64,000 bases of DNA. It comes from Heterocephalus glaber (Eukaryota > Chordata > Mammalia > Rodentia > Bathyergidae). Shown here piece by piece: positions 44,392-55,081 of the stretch; position 1 is the first letter of the stretch, and each line of letters starts with the position of its first letter. The notes below the pieces were generated by a model. That model ran no database searches. It was not told the DNA's origin and saw nothing but the letters and a program-made list of their open reading frames with translations. The stretch is from contig NW_004624795.1 of the NCBI RefSeq assembly GCF_000247695.1, positions 4,947,546 through 5,011,545 on the forward strand. The letters are read 5' to 3'. The position numbers and the translations under genes were made by a program.

Positions 44392-44482
44392 ACCCTGGGG
44401 TGGGGTGGAGTTCAGTGGCAGACCATTTGCCCAGGATGTGCCAGGCCCTGGGTTGGGTCCTCAGAATCACAAAACAAAAGCA
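44392..44482 (+). mobile_element. ID-like SINE, older
   Basis: GGTGGAGTTCAGTGGCAGA, GGCCCTGGGTTGGGTCC, AAAAC tail. Confidence 0.68.
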
Positions 44483-44559
44483 AATGTGTAAATTCTACCT
44501 TCATTTTTCTATACTACATTGTTCTGCTGAACCTTGGCTTTTGGATTGTTTTGTTTGTT

Positions 44560-44680
44560 TGGTCTTTTGAGACGGTGTCTCACTATGTAGCCCAGGCTGG
44601 CCTCGAACTCACAGTGATCCTCCTGCCTCAGCCTCTCAAGTGCTGGGATCACAGGCATGTGCCACCATGCCTGGCTCTGG
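44560..44680 (-). mobile_element. B1 SINE
   Basis: Minus B1, close to consensus (CTATGTAGCCCAGGCTGGCC). Confidence 0.9.
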
Positions 44681-44826
44681 GCCTTGGTTTTTGTGTGTGA
44701 AGTGAGCAACCTAACTCCTCTGAATCCCATGCATGTGTCTATCAGCTGCTGGATTATGTTCCTAACCCAGCAGAGGTCATGAAGGTGAGAATCTTCATGC
44801 CAACATCTATCTTGTCCCCAGTAGTG

Positions 44827-44839
44827 AGGTCAGAGGTGA
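44827..44839 (+). promoter_or_regulatory. DR1-like element
   Basis: AGGTCA-G-AGGTGA, one mismatch from a perfect DR1, in unique DNA. Confidence 0.25.
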
Positions 44840-45149
44840 CAAGCCTTATTGCTCCAGCCCCTTCCTCCACCTCTGGGATGATGCCACCTGTCCCTGGGGG
44901 CCTAGTAGCCACGCCTCTCCACTTGTGCCAGGAGAGGGAGCATCTATGAAGAATGGCATCTCTCACCTACAACTCCCACCTAGCCTGAGGTGGACTATTC
45001 ATTATGGCAGGGCAGGGAGGAGGTGACCTGAGATAGCAGGAATCCATCAGGCCCCGGGTGACAGGTGCACACACCTGCCCGGAGCTGGAGGAGCTGCCAG
45101 CCACAGGAACCGCCTGCCAGGAAGGCATTCTGTCTGGGCAGGAGAGGGA

Positions 45150-45310
45150 GGGCGTGAACAACAAAGCCAATGAGATCGGATCACTCAATTATACGGCTCT
45201 AAATCACCCAGAAGAACCTCGGCAAGAACGTCCTCGCCGTGAAGGATGGAGCTTTTCTTTGACTCCTACTAATTTTCATTGATTTATGTGGCTTGAAGGC
45301 ATTTATTTTC
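45150..45310 (+). promoter_or_regulatory. Candidate conserved noncoding element with homeodomain motifs
   Basis: Unique, repeat-free DNA keeping several CpGs. It has a SOX-type AACAAAG, an AATTAT, a TAATTTTC and TGATTTATG (45,280-45,288, PBX-HOX type). Constraint is inferred from composition only. Confidence 0.3.
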
Positions 45311-45768
45311 TGCTCTGAGGTGGCCTAGCCCTGCTAAGGAGGTGCAGGACTCCCCGAAAGAGGCAGAGGTGGCTTTCAGGGCAAGGGCTGAGTCTCCAGA
45401 GGGCCAAGAGAGTCTCCTGGGAGGTGTCACCCTGATGCTGCAGGGTGTCCCCAGGGCTGCTGCTTCCGGTCACAGCTCTGTGAGTTTCAAGCCCTCTGGT
45501 TTTTATGTTCCAGGCTGTAATACTTGGTAAGCTGTGAGATGGGGAGACTTCACAGATGGCGCCCCCCTTCTGGTGCGCCCAGACCTAGGACAGTGGAGCA
45601 ACAAAGTCAGGTGGCCCTCAGCTGCTCGGCTCCCCTCCTCTGCCTGTTAGGTACCTTGTCCCCTCTTTCTGTCCCCTTGCCTCTAGCCCCCAAGGGTTTT
45701 TGAAAGGAGCCTTTCAGTCCTCGCTTTCTAAGCCATCTGCACAGCTAAACATTTTAAGGAACAATTTT

Positions 45769-45918
45769 TTGTTTCTGTTTTTTGAGACAGGGTCTCCCTG
45801 TGGGGCCCAGGCTGGCTTTAAACTCACTGTATAGCCCAGACTGGCCTCAAACTCTCTTTGATCCTCCTGGCTCGGCCTCCTGAGTGCTAGGATCACAGGC
45901 AGGTACCACCTGGCACGG
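45769..45918 (-). mobile_element. B1 SINE with internal duplication and TSD
   Basis: TSD TTTAAGGAACAATTTT at 45,753-45,768 and 45,919-45,934, perfect 16 bp. Confidence 0.92.
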
Positions 45919-45934
45919 TTTAAGGAACAATTTT

Positions 45935-46015
45935 GGGGAGGGTTACTGGAAATAGAACTCAGGGTCTAGTGCTTGCCAAGCAATGCTGTGCTACTGAGCT
46001 ACATCGCCAGCCCAA
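45935..46015 (-). mobile_element. ID-like SINE, older
   Basis: Minus; AATAGAACTCAGGGTCTAGTG and ACTGAGCTACATCGCCAG. Confidence 0.75.
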
Positions 46016-46213
46016 GGAGCAATTTTGAGTCTGCCCAAGACCACATTTCAGAAGTGGAGAGTGTCAGGGAGGAGGCTTTCTAAATGTCAGAGGTGCTGTG
46101 ACACTCGTGACAGATGCCAACACAGTGACGAGAAGCCAACGGTAACCCAGCCAGAGTCACTTTTCCTTGGGGATCAGAAGCATCAGAAAGCAGTGTCCAC
46201 ACTTTAAAAACTC

Positions 46214-46342
46214 CTCTTCCTCTAGCACTCAAAAGGCTGAGGCAGGAGGATTACCATGAGTTCAAGGCCAGTGTGGGATACATAATGAGTTCAAGGCCGT
46301 CCTGAACTACACAACAAGGCATTGTTTCAAAAAACATTCCGC
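46214..46342 (+). mobile_element. B1 SINE, 5' truncated, with duplication
   Basis: Starts at TAGCACTCAAAAGGCTGAGG; two GAGTTCAAGGCC copies. Confidence 0.82.
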
Positions 46343-46740
46343 CAAAAAACTATTGTTCCTGAGGCTCCTGACAAACCACTGGGCATCGCTGGCCCGTTTC
46401 TATAGGTTTGTGGACTCTGAGTCCTACCTGTGCCTTCCCCAGCTGCAAGGCCAGAGTTCAGACTCCTTTGGGACCCTCAGGCATCATCCATCCTGTCTAG
46501 AGTTCTCTTATTTTCTGCCTCATCTTCCCTCCCCTTGACCTTTCTTCCAGGAAGAGAGGAAGGATCGATATAGCATGACAGCAAAATGGAGAAGAAAATG
46601 AAATAGATTATTTTTCGGAAGTACACATGAATGAAGAATTTCTTAATAAAATCTGTGCCATAAGGCGACTCTGAGCTAGATACAGACCCAGCCTTCAAGT
46701 ACAGCGGGAATATTAGATTTAATACCATGGCTTCTAAAAA

Positions 46741-46880
46741 TCACCAAGTGTGGTGGCACAGGCCTGGGATCCCGGAACTTGGGAGGCTGAGTCAGGAGGA
46801 TCCCTGTGAGTTTGAGGCCAGCCTGAAATAGAGCCAGACCCTGTCTCAAAAAAAGCAAAGCAAACAAACAAAAAAAATGA
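46741..46880 (+). mobile_element. B1 SINE
   Basis: CCAAGTGTGGTGGCACAGGC to CCCTGTCTCAAAA, (CAAA)n tail. Confidence 0.9.
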
Positions 46881-46886
46881 AGAGTG

Positions 46887-46970
46887 GGCTGGGGATTTAG
46901 CTCAGTGGTTCTGGCACCTGCCTTGCAAGCACAAGGTCCCAAGTTCGATTCCCTGTACCAAAAAAAAAAA
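46887..46970 (+). mobile_element. ID-like SINE
   Basis: In the A-rich tail of the preceding B1; TGAAGAGTG duplicated. Confidence 0.9.
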
Positions 46971-47774
46971 AGTGAAGAGTGTCTTACACCTTTGGTATGG
47001 ATTGGTGCCATGGCTTGGACATAGTAGAATGGGTAAAAAAAAACCCTCTTGAGCTCCTGAGGGACACGCAATACAAATAAAGAATTAGAATGAAAAATTA
47101 AACACTTCTAGTACAGATATCTCCAAACTCCTTGGCTCCGCAAGATAGAGATGGATTCTCTCTCACAGCAGAGCCCTCTCCTCCATGTCATTGTCCAGGG
47201 ACCCAAGTCCCTTCCAGCTCCTTTTTCCACTACTTCTTCAGTCCTGCCCTTGGTCTGCGGGTTCACATAGATCGTGGGAGCTGCATGTGTGGGGTCTCCA
47301 GAACAATCAGAAGTGTGGCCAGGCGTACCCTTCATGGTCACGCCACTTCTGCTTCCAGGTCATTACCAGGAGTGTAGCCACACGGCCATTCTGAACAGCA
47401 AAGGAGCCTGGGAAATCTCCATGTGCAGCCAGATGTCCAAGAGGTCCGTTATTATAGAAGAAGGCACTGGTGGGTTTTTGGACAGTGTCACTCCATCAAC
47501 CTTCATAGGATGCAGATGTCACCAGGCTGTTCAGTATTACATGTCCTTAGGTCCGAATTTTTGTTAAAGCAGAAGATAGGAAAAGTGGATCCCACAGGGA
47601 CATAAGGACACGGGACCTCTTCAGGAAATGGAACTTGTCCCAAGGCTTGAAAGGAACCTGTTTTGTTCTTCTAGACCCCAGGGACCCCAGGCCAGTCAGC
47701 AGCAGCCACGAGCAATCCATCCCAGAACACCACTCATAAATCGCTTTATGTTTAAATAATGTCTTAGATTTTCC

Positions 47775-47945
47775 AAGGATCATTTATACACATTATCTGA
47801 CTGCGTGCTGAAAAGATTCTTCATTAGCCAAAGTGAGGCTCGCAGACCGACAGGTCTTGCATGGAGTCACGTAGCTCATATATTGCCCAAGTGGGACCTG
47901 AACTCAGTCTTCCAGGTTCAAGTCCAGTACAATTTACAGAACAAA
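47775..47945 (-). repeat. MIR element
   Basis: Reverse MIR: CATTTATACACATTATCTG, TGGAGTCACGTAGCTCATA, GTGGGACCTGAACTCAG. Confidence 0.7.
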
Positions 47946-48057
47946 ATGCTGCCTGTCAGTGTCACGTCCATAGAGTAAGCACTTAGACAGCCCCTCTGGA
48001 ATCAGGGATTCACTTTTTTGGACTTTACTTTTTTAGTCTCCGTGTGATTTAGAAGCC

Positions 48058-48147
48058 TTTTTTTTTTTTTTTTCGGTACCAGGGATTGAACTTGGGTCCT
48101 TGCGCTTGCGCAGCAGGTGGTGAAACCACTGAGCTAAATCCCTGGCA
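48058..48147 (-). mobile_element. ID-like SINE
   Basis: Minus copy close to consensus (GGTCCTTGCGCTTGCGCAGC), flanked by TAGAAGCC / TAGAAGTC. Confidence 0.92.
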
Positions 48148-48636
48148 TAGAAGTCATTATTAAGGCATTGAGTCCTGTGCATAAGAATAACAAATGATTT
48201 AAGCTTATCCCAAACTCCCGGCCTCCCATTGGATGTCCTGGAAATGAAACCTGCATCCACTGTGTCCTGGCCACGATGCCTCACGGTCTGTCTGTTAGCC
48301 TCATGACATTTACAACATCAGAGCTGGCAGGGGACAAAGTTCCTCAGGTCCCGAGTGTCCCTTGTACAGATGCCAAGATCCAGAGCAGCAAATAACTCAT
48401 TAGTGGAGTCAATGATGATCCCCAGAAAAACCAACATACTTATTTGCTTCTCCAGACCGTGGGGAAAGAGGCAGTGTCCCCGCCACCTGTCAGAGCCTTC
48501 TGCCCTGGGTGAGCAGCGGCCAGAGCTCACCTGGCTCTGTGCAGCCGGCCGGAGCTGTCCCTGCTCTCCACCCCATTCCCACCTCACTGGCTGAGCAGGC
48601 GAGTCTCTGAGGCAGGGCCTGCCTGTCCTAAGCGGC

Positions 48637-48730
48637 AGGATGTATTAATCAATTTGATGAGGATGTTAAAGCCTTCTCTTTGCAACTAATTATGGCCTGA
48701 TTTATAGGCCTGGCCTCGGTTTGATAGAGC
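48637..48730 (+). promoter_or_regulatory. Candidate HOX/TALE enhancer cluster
   Basis: Within about 65 bp: ATTAATCAAT (48,644-48,653), TAATTATGG (48,687-48,695) and TGATTTATAGG (48,698-48,708, PBX-HOX-like). The AT-rich block is set in GC-rich unique DNA, which resembles a conserved noncoding element. Confidence 0.4.
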
Positions 48731-49388
48731 TCTCTCGTGACAGGGATGAATGCGGTCCTGGCATGGTCCCCTTCATCTCTTCCATTTCTCTCTCCCTCCC
48801 TCCCACGTCGCCCGCTTCCGGCCTCTGCTCCTGGTTCCCACGGGGACACCCCAGTGACACCTTGACAAGCGGGGGAAAGCCTGGCTCCCTGCCGGTCACG
48901 CCAGCCTCTGGCATCCTCTGCACAGTGCTGCACTGGACGAAGCTCTGCACCCCTCTCCCTTCCGGAAAATGAAGAAGAATAGAAACATTCAGGGTGGACT
49001 GAAGGCTTTCTTCTCTAACACTTCAGGAGCTTGTCTAAATCTGCTTCCTCTCCAGTTGACTCGGAGGTGGAGAAGGGAAGGGTTTCAGGGAAGGTTTATT
49101 CTGGTTATTTTGCAGATGGGGAATTAAGGCAGGAGGATGCACTTCTCTGCAATTCCACACAGTAAAAGTGAGAATAAATCAGTGTCCTGACTCGTGGCCC
49201 TAAGGTCTGTCATGGCTGGGGTACACTGGTCATTTTGCTGTTCTGTCCCTGCAGACCCCTTCTTCAGTCCTACTTGTCCAAGAGCCACCCACACACCCTT
49301 GTTTCCTAACCTTTGGGCTCTTACAGCCCTACCATGCAGGCAGGAATGTGAGACAGGATGTGAATCATCACTTGGCACAAAGTGTGCA

Positions 49389-49389
<1 letters not shown>

Positions 49390-49424
<35 letters not shown>
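49390..49424 (+). repeat. (TG)n microsatellite
   Basis: About 16 TG units. Confidence 0.97.
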
Positions 49425-49425
<1 letters not shown>

Positions 49426-49499
49426 TGCACCCGTGAGTGCTTCCTGCAGTATTTATGTCACATAGAGAATGGAGATAAAGAATAAATCCATCCCTTTCC

Positions 49500-49945
49500 A
49501 TGCTAGTCAGTTGCTCATCACTGTGACAAAATATCCACGGTGCACAACTTCAAGGAGGAAAGGTTTGTTTAGGCTCACGGCTTCAGAGGTTTCAGTCCAT
49601 GGTCACCTGGCCCCATTCATTGCCTTGGGCCTGCACAAGGCTGAGCACATGGCAGGAGAGTGTGGAGGAGCAAAGTTTCTCGTGCCACAGCCACCAGGAA
49701 GCAGAGAGAAGGGGAAAGAGTTGGAGAGGAAGGGGCTGGGGCCAGATGGAACCCAAAGGTCATGTCCCCAAGAGCCACTCCTGTGTCCATCTCCTCCGAT
49801 AATGCTGTCAAGTTATGATCCTGGTAGTGGGTTAACCCACAATGAAGTTTCATTTGCTTTCCCAAAGCCATCAGCAACCCAGCCTGCAACACAAAGCAAG
49901 CTGAGGACGTCTGGGATCCCAACCATGCCACCTTCCTTCCACGTG
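49500..49945 (-). mobile_element. MaLR-type solo LTR relic
   Basis: Reverse-oriented ERVL-MaLR-like LTR: CTCATCACTGTGACAAAATA, AGGAGGAAAGGTTTGTTT, GTTTCAGTCCATGGTCACC and CACCAGGAAGCAGAGAG in order. It contains a chance 192-codon frame on the plus strand. No internal region. Confidence 0.7.
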
Positions 49946-50157
49946 GAAGCCACTGTGAAGTCCCTCTCTGAAAGCTCAGTGGGTTCTCTGGGAAGCTCCC
50001 CTCCGGCACAACCACTTCCCTGCAGTGCTAAAGGAGGGACATGGTGAGATGCAGACCCCTCATCATTCCCTTCCAGACCTGAGGTTCATTTCGGGACAGT
50101 CCTGTAAAGCATTCGTCTCTGCAACGTGCTAACTTAAAACTAAGCAAAGTACAAACA

Positions 50158-50300
50158 TTAAACCTAGCCTAACCTTAGTCCTAACCCTAATCTAGTTTCC
50201 CACCCCTAACTCTAATCCTGTCTAAACTGGAACTCAACTCAAAATCCAAGCATAACCTAACCCAGGCCTTAACCTAACTGAAATGCAATCCTTGTGTTAA
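50158..50300 (+). repeat. Degenerate CCCTAA-like tract
   Basis: Irregular CCTAAC/CCTAA units, including CTAACCCTAA at 50,181-50,190, decaying to AACCTAAC and TTAACCTAAC. Resembles an interstitial telomere-like or TAACC minisatellite relic. Confidence 0.55.
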
Positions 50301-50385
50301 CCTTAATTTCTATTTTAACTAAGTGGTTCTCAACTAGGGTCAATCTATCCTCTTCCTCAGGAAATATCTGAAAAAGAATGGAGCT

Positions 50386-50461
50386 GCCGGGGATTTAGCT
50401 CAGTGGTTCCACCGCCTGCCTCGCAAGCTGAGGACCCGGGTTCGATCCCAGGTACCAAAAA

Positions 50462-50494
<33 letters not shown>
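50386..50494 (+). mobile_element. ID-like SINE with 14-bp TSD and (ATAA)n tail
   Basis: TSD AAAAGAATGGAGCT at 50,372-50,385 and 50,495-50,508, perfect. Confidence 0.94.
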
Positions 50495-50496
<2 letters not shown>

Positions 50497-50563
50497 AAGA
50501 ATGGAGCTAGTTCTGGTTCCCACATTTGAAGAGAGCGCAAATGCTACCAGAATTTAGTGTGTA

Positions 50564-50687
50564 GGCTGGGCGTGGTGGCCCACACCTGCCATCCCAGCAC
50601 TCGGGAGGCTGAGGCAGGAGGATCATCATGAGTTCAAGGCCAGCCTGGGCTACATGGTGAGATCCTGACTCAAAAAATGAAAAAACA
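50564..50687 (+). mobile_element. B1 SINE
   Basis: GGCTGGGCGTGGTGGCCCAC head; full B1. Confidence 0.9.
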
Positions 50688-50775
50688 GGGATTTAGCTCA
50701 GTGGTTCCAGCACCTGCCTCGTAAGTGCAAGGTCCCGAGTTCAATCCCCAGTACCAAAAAAAAAAAAAAAAAAAG
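50688..50775 (+). mobile_element. ID-like SINE
   Basis: Fused to the B1 A-tail; A-tail of about 20. Confidence 0.9.
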
Positions 50776-50809
50776 AGATTTAGCTATTATAAATTATACT
50801 AAATTATCA

Positions 50810-50880
50810 TGGCAGTCCTCCTGCCTCAGCCTCCCGAGTGCTGGGATGGGGGTGGCAGGCGTGTGCCACCATGCCCAGCT
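50810..50880 (-). mobile_element. Truncated B1 between inverted repeats
   Basis: Minus B1 5' part only. Bounded by AGATTTAGCTATTATA (50,776-50,791) and its reverse complement (50,880-50,895). Confidence 0.8.
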
Positions 50881-50883
50881 ATA

Positions 50884-51525
50884 ATAGCTAAATCTTGGAA
50901 ATGGGCTATATTCCTATCAGCAGATGACTGGATAAAGAAAATGTGATATTTTCACATCATGGGATACTACTCTGCTATAAAGAAGGATAAATTTGAGGCA
51001 TTCGTCAGTAAACAGATGCACCCTGACACCACGATGTTAAGTGAAATAAATCAGACACACACACACAAGCTTAAATATCACATGGTTTCTCTTCTATAAG
51101 AAACTCAAAGTGTAAATAAAGAGCAAAATAAAAGATAGATAATAATGGAAAGTAAGGAGGTAGATCTTTCTCATATGGGAAGGAGATCAAGAGATGCAAG
51201 AAGGGGCCAGGGATTTAGCTCAGTGGTTCTGTTGCTTGCCTTGCAAGCACAAGGACCCGAGTTCGATCCCTGGTACCAAAAAAAAAAACAAAACAAAACC
51301 CAAAAAACCAGCAAAAGAGATGCAAGAAGGGCGAAGGAAAAAAAAGAATTGAAGAAAAAAATGGAAACAGAGCCTTTGCAAATGGGAAAAGAGCCAAGAG
51401 TCAGCAGGACCAGGAAGGGGGTTGAAAAGGAATTAAGAGGTGTTCTGTCCACGTACCAACTCCACACGGGGAATGTAATCATTTTGCACTGTAAAATGTG
51501 CTAATTAAAATTTAAAAAGAAAGGC
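50884..51525 (+). mobile_element. LINE-1 3' UTR relic
   Basis: Plus strand carries the L1-type stretch CAGATGACTGGATAAAG, the GGGATACTACTCTGC segment and the 3' end terminating at the A-rich tail near 51,525. An ID-like SINE at about 51.2-51.3 kb interrupts it. Confidence 0.75.
51206..51315 (+). mobile_element. ID-like SINE with 16-bp TSD, inside L1
   Basis: TSD AGAGATGCAAGAAGGG at 51,190-51,205 and 51,316-51,331, perfect. Confidence 0.94.
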
Positions 51526-51604
51526 TTGTTGTGTAATATTATTATTTTTCAAAAAATTGCAAGAGAAAGTTTACATCTGCACCCTCACTTGATCTTCAAT
51601 ACAT

Positions 51605-51695
51605 CTTTTTTTTTTTTTTTGGTACCAGGGATCGAACTGGGGTCCTTGTGCTTGCAAGGCAGACGGCGGAACCACTGAGCTAAATCCCCGGCCCC
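51605..51695 (-). mobile_element. ID-like SINE with TSD
   Basis: Minus copy; CTTCAATACATCTT / CTTCGATACATCTT flank it. Confidence 0.92.
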
Positions 51696-52089
51696 TCTTC
51701 GATACATCTTGAAGGCCAGTGATGGAGAAGATGCCATGCAGATCTTCGAGAGGTTTCAGCCGGGGGCTCTTCGCCCCTCAGTGCCCTCAGCCCGCCCAAT
51801 GTGGACATAGGAGAATCCTCCACCTCTCCTTCCAATGTGGCATGGGATCATGTTCAGGGCAGGAGGAGGGGAAGCCAGTAACAAGCGCAGAAAGAGGAGG
51901 ATCCATGCACACGCCCCAAAGCTCCGTGCGGAGCAGTTTCTTGACTCCGGAAGCACCTTCTCCAGCCCTCTGGAGTCTGAACCTGCCTGGGCCGCCCCCT
52001 GGCCACTCATTTTTGGTTTGCTGGTGGGGCGTTAGACGCGGGAGCCTCTGACACAGAGCCCGGCTGGCCGAGGGGGCTCTCCGGGGCTC

Positions 52090-52102
52090 CCGGTAGGGGG
52101 CG
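52090..52102 (+). promoter_or_regulatory. CTCF-like motif
   Basis: CCGGTAGGGGGCG matches the CTCF core with one difference (A to G at the third base) and lies in unique GC-rich DNA. Its orientation is opposite to the 25.7 kb motif. Confidence 0.5.
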
Positions 52103-52206
52103 TCTGCGCTCCCACGTGGCTTCCCGTGTTCTAGAGGTTGGCCCTGTCCTCCAACTCCAAACACATCCTGCCCGTGGGCCCCAGGGCTGCCTGGCCAGGA
52201 GCCGAG

Positions 52207-52221
52207 CCCCCCCCCCCCCCC
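52207..52221 (+). repeat. C homopolymer
   Basis: Fifteen C in a row about 105 bp right of the CTCF-like motif. Confidence 0.95.
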
Positions 52222-52589
52222 GAGAGCCCTGCAGAGCTGTGAGTGAACCCCTGGATGGGGACCCTGCACCCAGGAACTGCTGAGGAGCCCAGCTGCCCTG
52301 AGAGGATGAGAAAGCAGCGGAATGACCTTCCTCAGACTGCAAAGCCCCAAATCCTCAGGAATAAATATTAGGGAAGAAATGAGGTTTCCGGAGAACAAAA
52401 GTAGGGTCAAGGGAGTTACCCGAGAGAGGTGAGGGTCTTTGATGGCATGGCACGCGTCATTCAGGGTTCACCCCACTCTCTTTGCCTTATCTTTCGGGGG
52501 ACCCCACATTCAATTCTTTGGGGTACATATCCACATGTGGAATTGCTGGATCCTATGTCGACGCTCCTTCTAATTTTTGGACAAGCCAC

Positions 52590-52900
52590 TATACCTCTGT
52601 CTGGAACCCACTGGGCCTTTAGTTTTCTTGTCTGTAACACTGGCTTGAGGGCATTGTGAGTAGTGGAGAAATCATGTACGTAAGGCTCCTGGCTTGAGGC
52701 CTGGAACATGGCTGAAGTTTAAGAAATGATTTCCCTGTGGATACTTGAAAGAGGGATTGTGTTTTATTGCTGTGTCCTGAGCACTCAGCAGACATCTAGT
52801 GTTTGATATGTGATTGTTGAATAAAGGATCCTTGTAATTCCGGTGTTCCATGAGGAACCCCTGTGCTGCAAGGTGTTCATGTTTGATAAATGTCCATTGA
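52590..52900 (+). repeat. Possible MIR/L2 remnants
   Basis: TTAGTTTTCTTGTCTGTAAC and GAGCACTCAGCAGACATCTAG resemble MIR and L2 segments. Diverged. Confidence 0.4.
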
Positions 52901-53198
52901 ATGTGTGTGTGCAATACCGACTGGCTGAGGCCTAGTTCTCTGCATCACGCTTCACGAGAAACAACTCAGAATCCAATAACTGTTTGTTCTGTTGCCACTT
53001 GGGCCTCTCCTTGGCCCATGGCAGCAAATTCCATCTATGAAAGTCATTGGGGCTCCTGCAGGCTGCTCTGGTCCTGCTAGGCTTTCTCTCATGCTGCCCT
53101 GTTCATAGAACCTGGACTGTGAGCCCCAAGACAGGGGTGTTGCAAAGCAGGGCTGTCCCTGTCCAATCTTGTCAGTTTGTGCAACTCAAAGAATTGCA

Positions 53199-53342
53199 GG
53201 GATGCACAAGCCTGTCATCCTGGCACTCAGGAGGCTGAGGCAAGAGGATCTCTGGGAGTTCAAGGCCAGCCTGGCTACATAGTGAGTTCAAGGCCAGTCT
53301 GAACTATATGGCAAGACTCTGTCTCAAAAAAATAAAAAAATA
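53199..53342 (+). mobile_element. B1 SINE with internal duplication
   Basis: Two AGTTCAAGGCCAG copies, CTCTGTCTCAAAAA tail. Confidence 0.88.
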
Positions 53343-53934
53343 CATGGCCCAAGTCCAACAGTAGTTACCGAGACTTACCTCCCAGCAACATCTCCCTTCT
53401 GTGGCTGCCTTCTTGGTGCCACATTTATTGCTCTTGCAATAGAACCCAAGTTGCCCTTTTTTTCCCTACAAGATTGGCTTCTGCTTTCCCCAGCATCGTC
53501 CATAATACGGCCGATGTAGTAACTATTCAGCTCTCTAAAAGTCTCCACGCTCCCTTCCTCTTTCTAGAATGTTCTTCCCACTCAGAAGTACAATGGTCGA
53601 AGCATGGTGACTGGAAGTGGATTGTGGTGAAGGAAACCCCCTCCCAGGAACACACGGATGGAGAAGTCATTAGGGAAACCTTTGCCCCTTTCCCCGGGAA
53701 TGGAACCATAAATATGAGGGGATAAATATGGCTCTGTGCGATGCTAGACTATAACCCCCACAGCACTAGGTAAGAACTATGTCTTTCCTGTCAGACAAGA
53801 CAGATGCTTCCTAACCCAGAGGTCATCCTTACCTCATATGTGAGAGCATTTGAAGACAAGTCCATGTCACCTCTGTGTCCTGTGAGCCCCCAAAATGTCA
53901 TCTCAGACCTGATTTAATGATGCTGATTTAATGA

Positions 53935-54112
53935 TGGCTTCTCCAGCATTCTGGACCGGATGATTCTTTGGAAGGTGATGAGCCGCATTCTGGGCCTCAG
54001 CCTTCTAGATGCCAGTTAGGACAACCGAAAATGTCCCAGACAACACCAAACACCCCTGTGTTTTGGGGAAGATGAGTAGCAAAATCAATGTCAGTTGAGA
54101 ATCCCTGGCTTA
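53935..54112 (+). mobile_element. MER20 fragment
   Basis: Diverged copy with TTCTAGATGCCAGTTAGGAC, ACAACCGAAAATGTCCCAGA and a terminal GTTGAGAATCCCTGG. Confidence 0.7.
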
Positions 54113-54636
54113 GGCTGAGGCAAGAGAAAAAGCAATTTCTCTACTTTTTATTACCCTGTGGGGATGGAAAATATTTTTCTAGTAAAGAAGTTAAAGATTT
54201 ATTAGACTAAGAATTGATGAGTAACATGCTTCCAACCCCTGGGGTTTTTCTGAATGGAAACAGAACACTTCGTGTGAGAGAATTCTGTCTGGGATGAAAT
54301 GTCCACATCAGATCTCGGGGATGTGGGTCAGAGTGACGCACAAGGAAGTGGTAGAGTATGAGGCTATGTTCCACCGGAAGTCACTGGAAACACAATGGCT
54401 CTCCACTCCTCAGACAGGAAGTGCTGGGGCTCTGAACTTGGATCAAATACATCAAGGTCCACTCTGGCTGGATGCTACCTACCTGCAGAAAGGGGAGCCC
54501 AAAGAGACAGGGTGCCTTTTCTGGTCACCAGGACTTGAGCCCCCTTGGAGTTGGACATCTGAAGGACAAAGGGACATGGTGCTCCCTCAGATGTCCAAGG
54601 CCTTTTCCTTAGTCTTCCATAATCCAGCCACCTCTC

Positions 54637-54646
54637 TGATTGACAG
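54637..54646 (+). promoter_or_regulatory. PBX-PREP/MEIS decamer
   Basis: TGATTGACAG exactly matches the composite TALE homeodomain consensus used by PBX with PREP/MEIS. It is the only exact copy noticed in the window. Confidence 0.4.
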
Positions 54647-55081
54647 AGCAGACGACAGCAGAGAGAGGTGAGGACTATCTAAGGGGGACCTTGGCTTGGG
54701 GGTGAGGTTGGGAAAAGCTGTTCACAACAGCAGGCTATTTCCCAAGATCCTCTGGGGCTGCTGGCTTCCCAGCCCACTATCTTACTGTCTTCCTGCTGTG
54801 TGGAGATAAGCAATCGACTTCTCCTGAGGACCAACTGGGGAAGTCAGGAGCGAGGGAGGACCTGTGCCCTGCCAGCAGGAAAGACTGGCAGGGAAAAAAG
54901 CATTCTGGGAACAAAACTGTTGACTGAACTGCTAAGAAGCAGGAACAAAGAAAAGGAACAACCAAGGCAGAGAGAAAATGGGAGAGGGAAAACAGAGAAG
55001 GCAGAGAGACTCACAAAACCAGCAGAGCAAAATATTGGGAGGGACATGTGCTCCCTTTCCTATTAAAAATTTATTTTCTCA

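Noticed and set aside
45555..45575. CTCF-like sequence (minus CCAGAAGGGGGGCG)
   Set aside because: It has one G too many, so the GGC part is out of register with the core.
49469..50047. 192-codon plus frame
   Set aside because: Lies antisense across a MaLR LTR relic.
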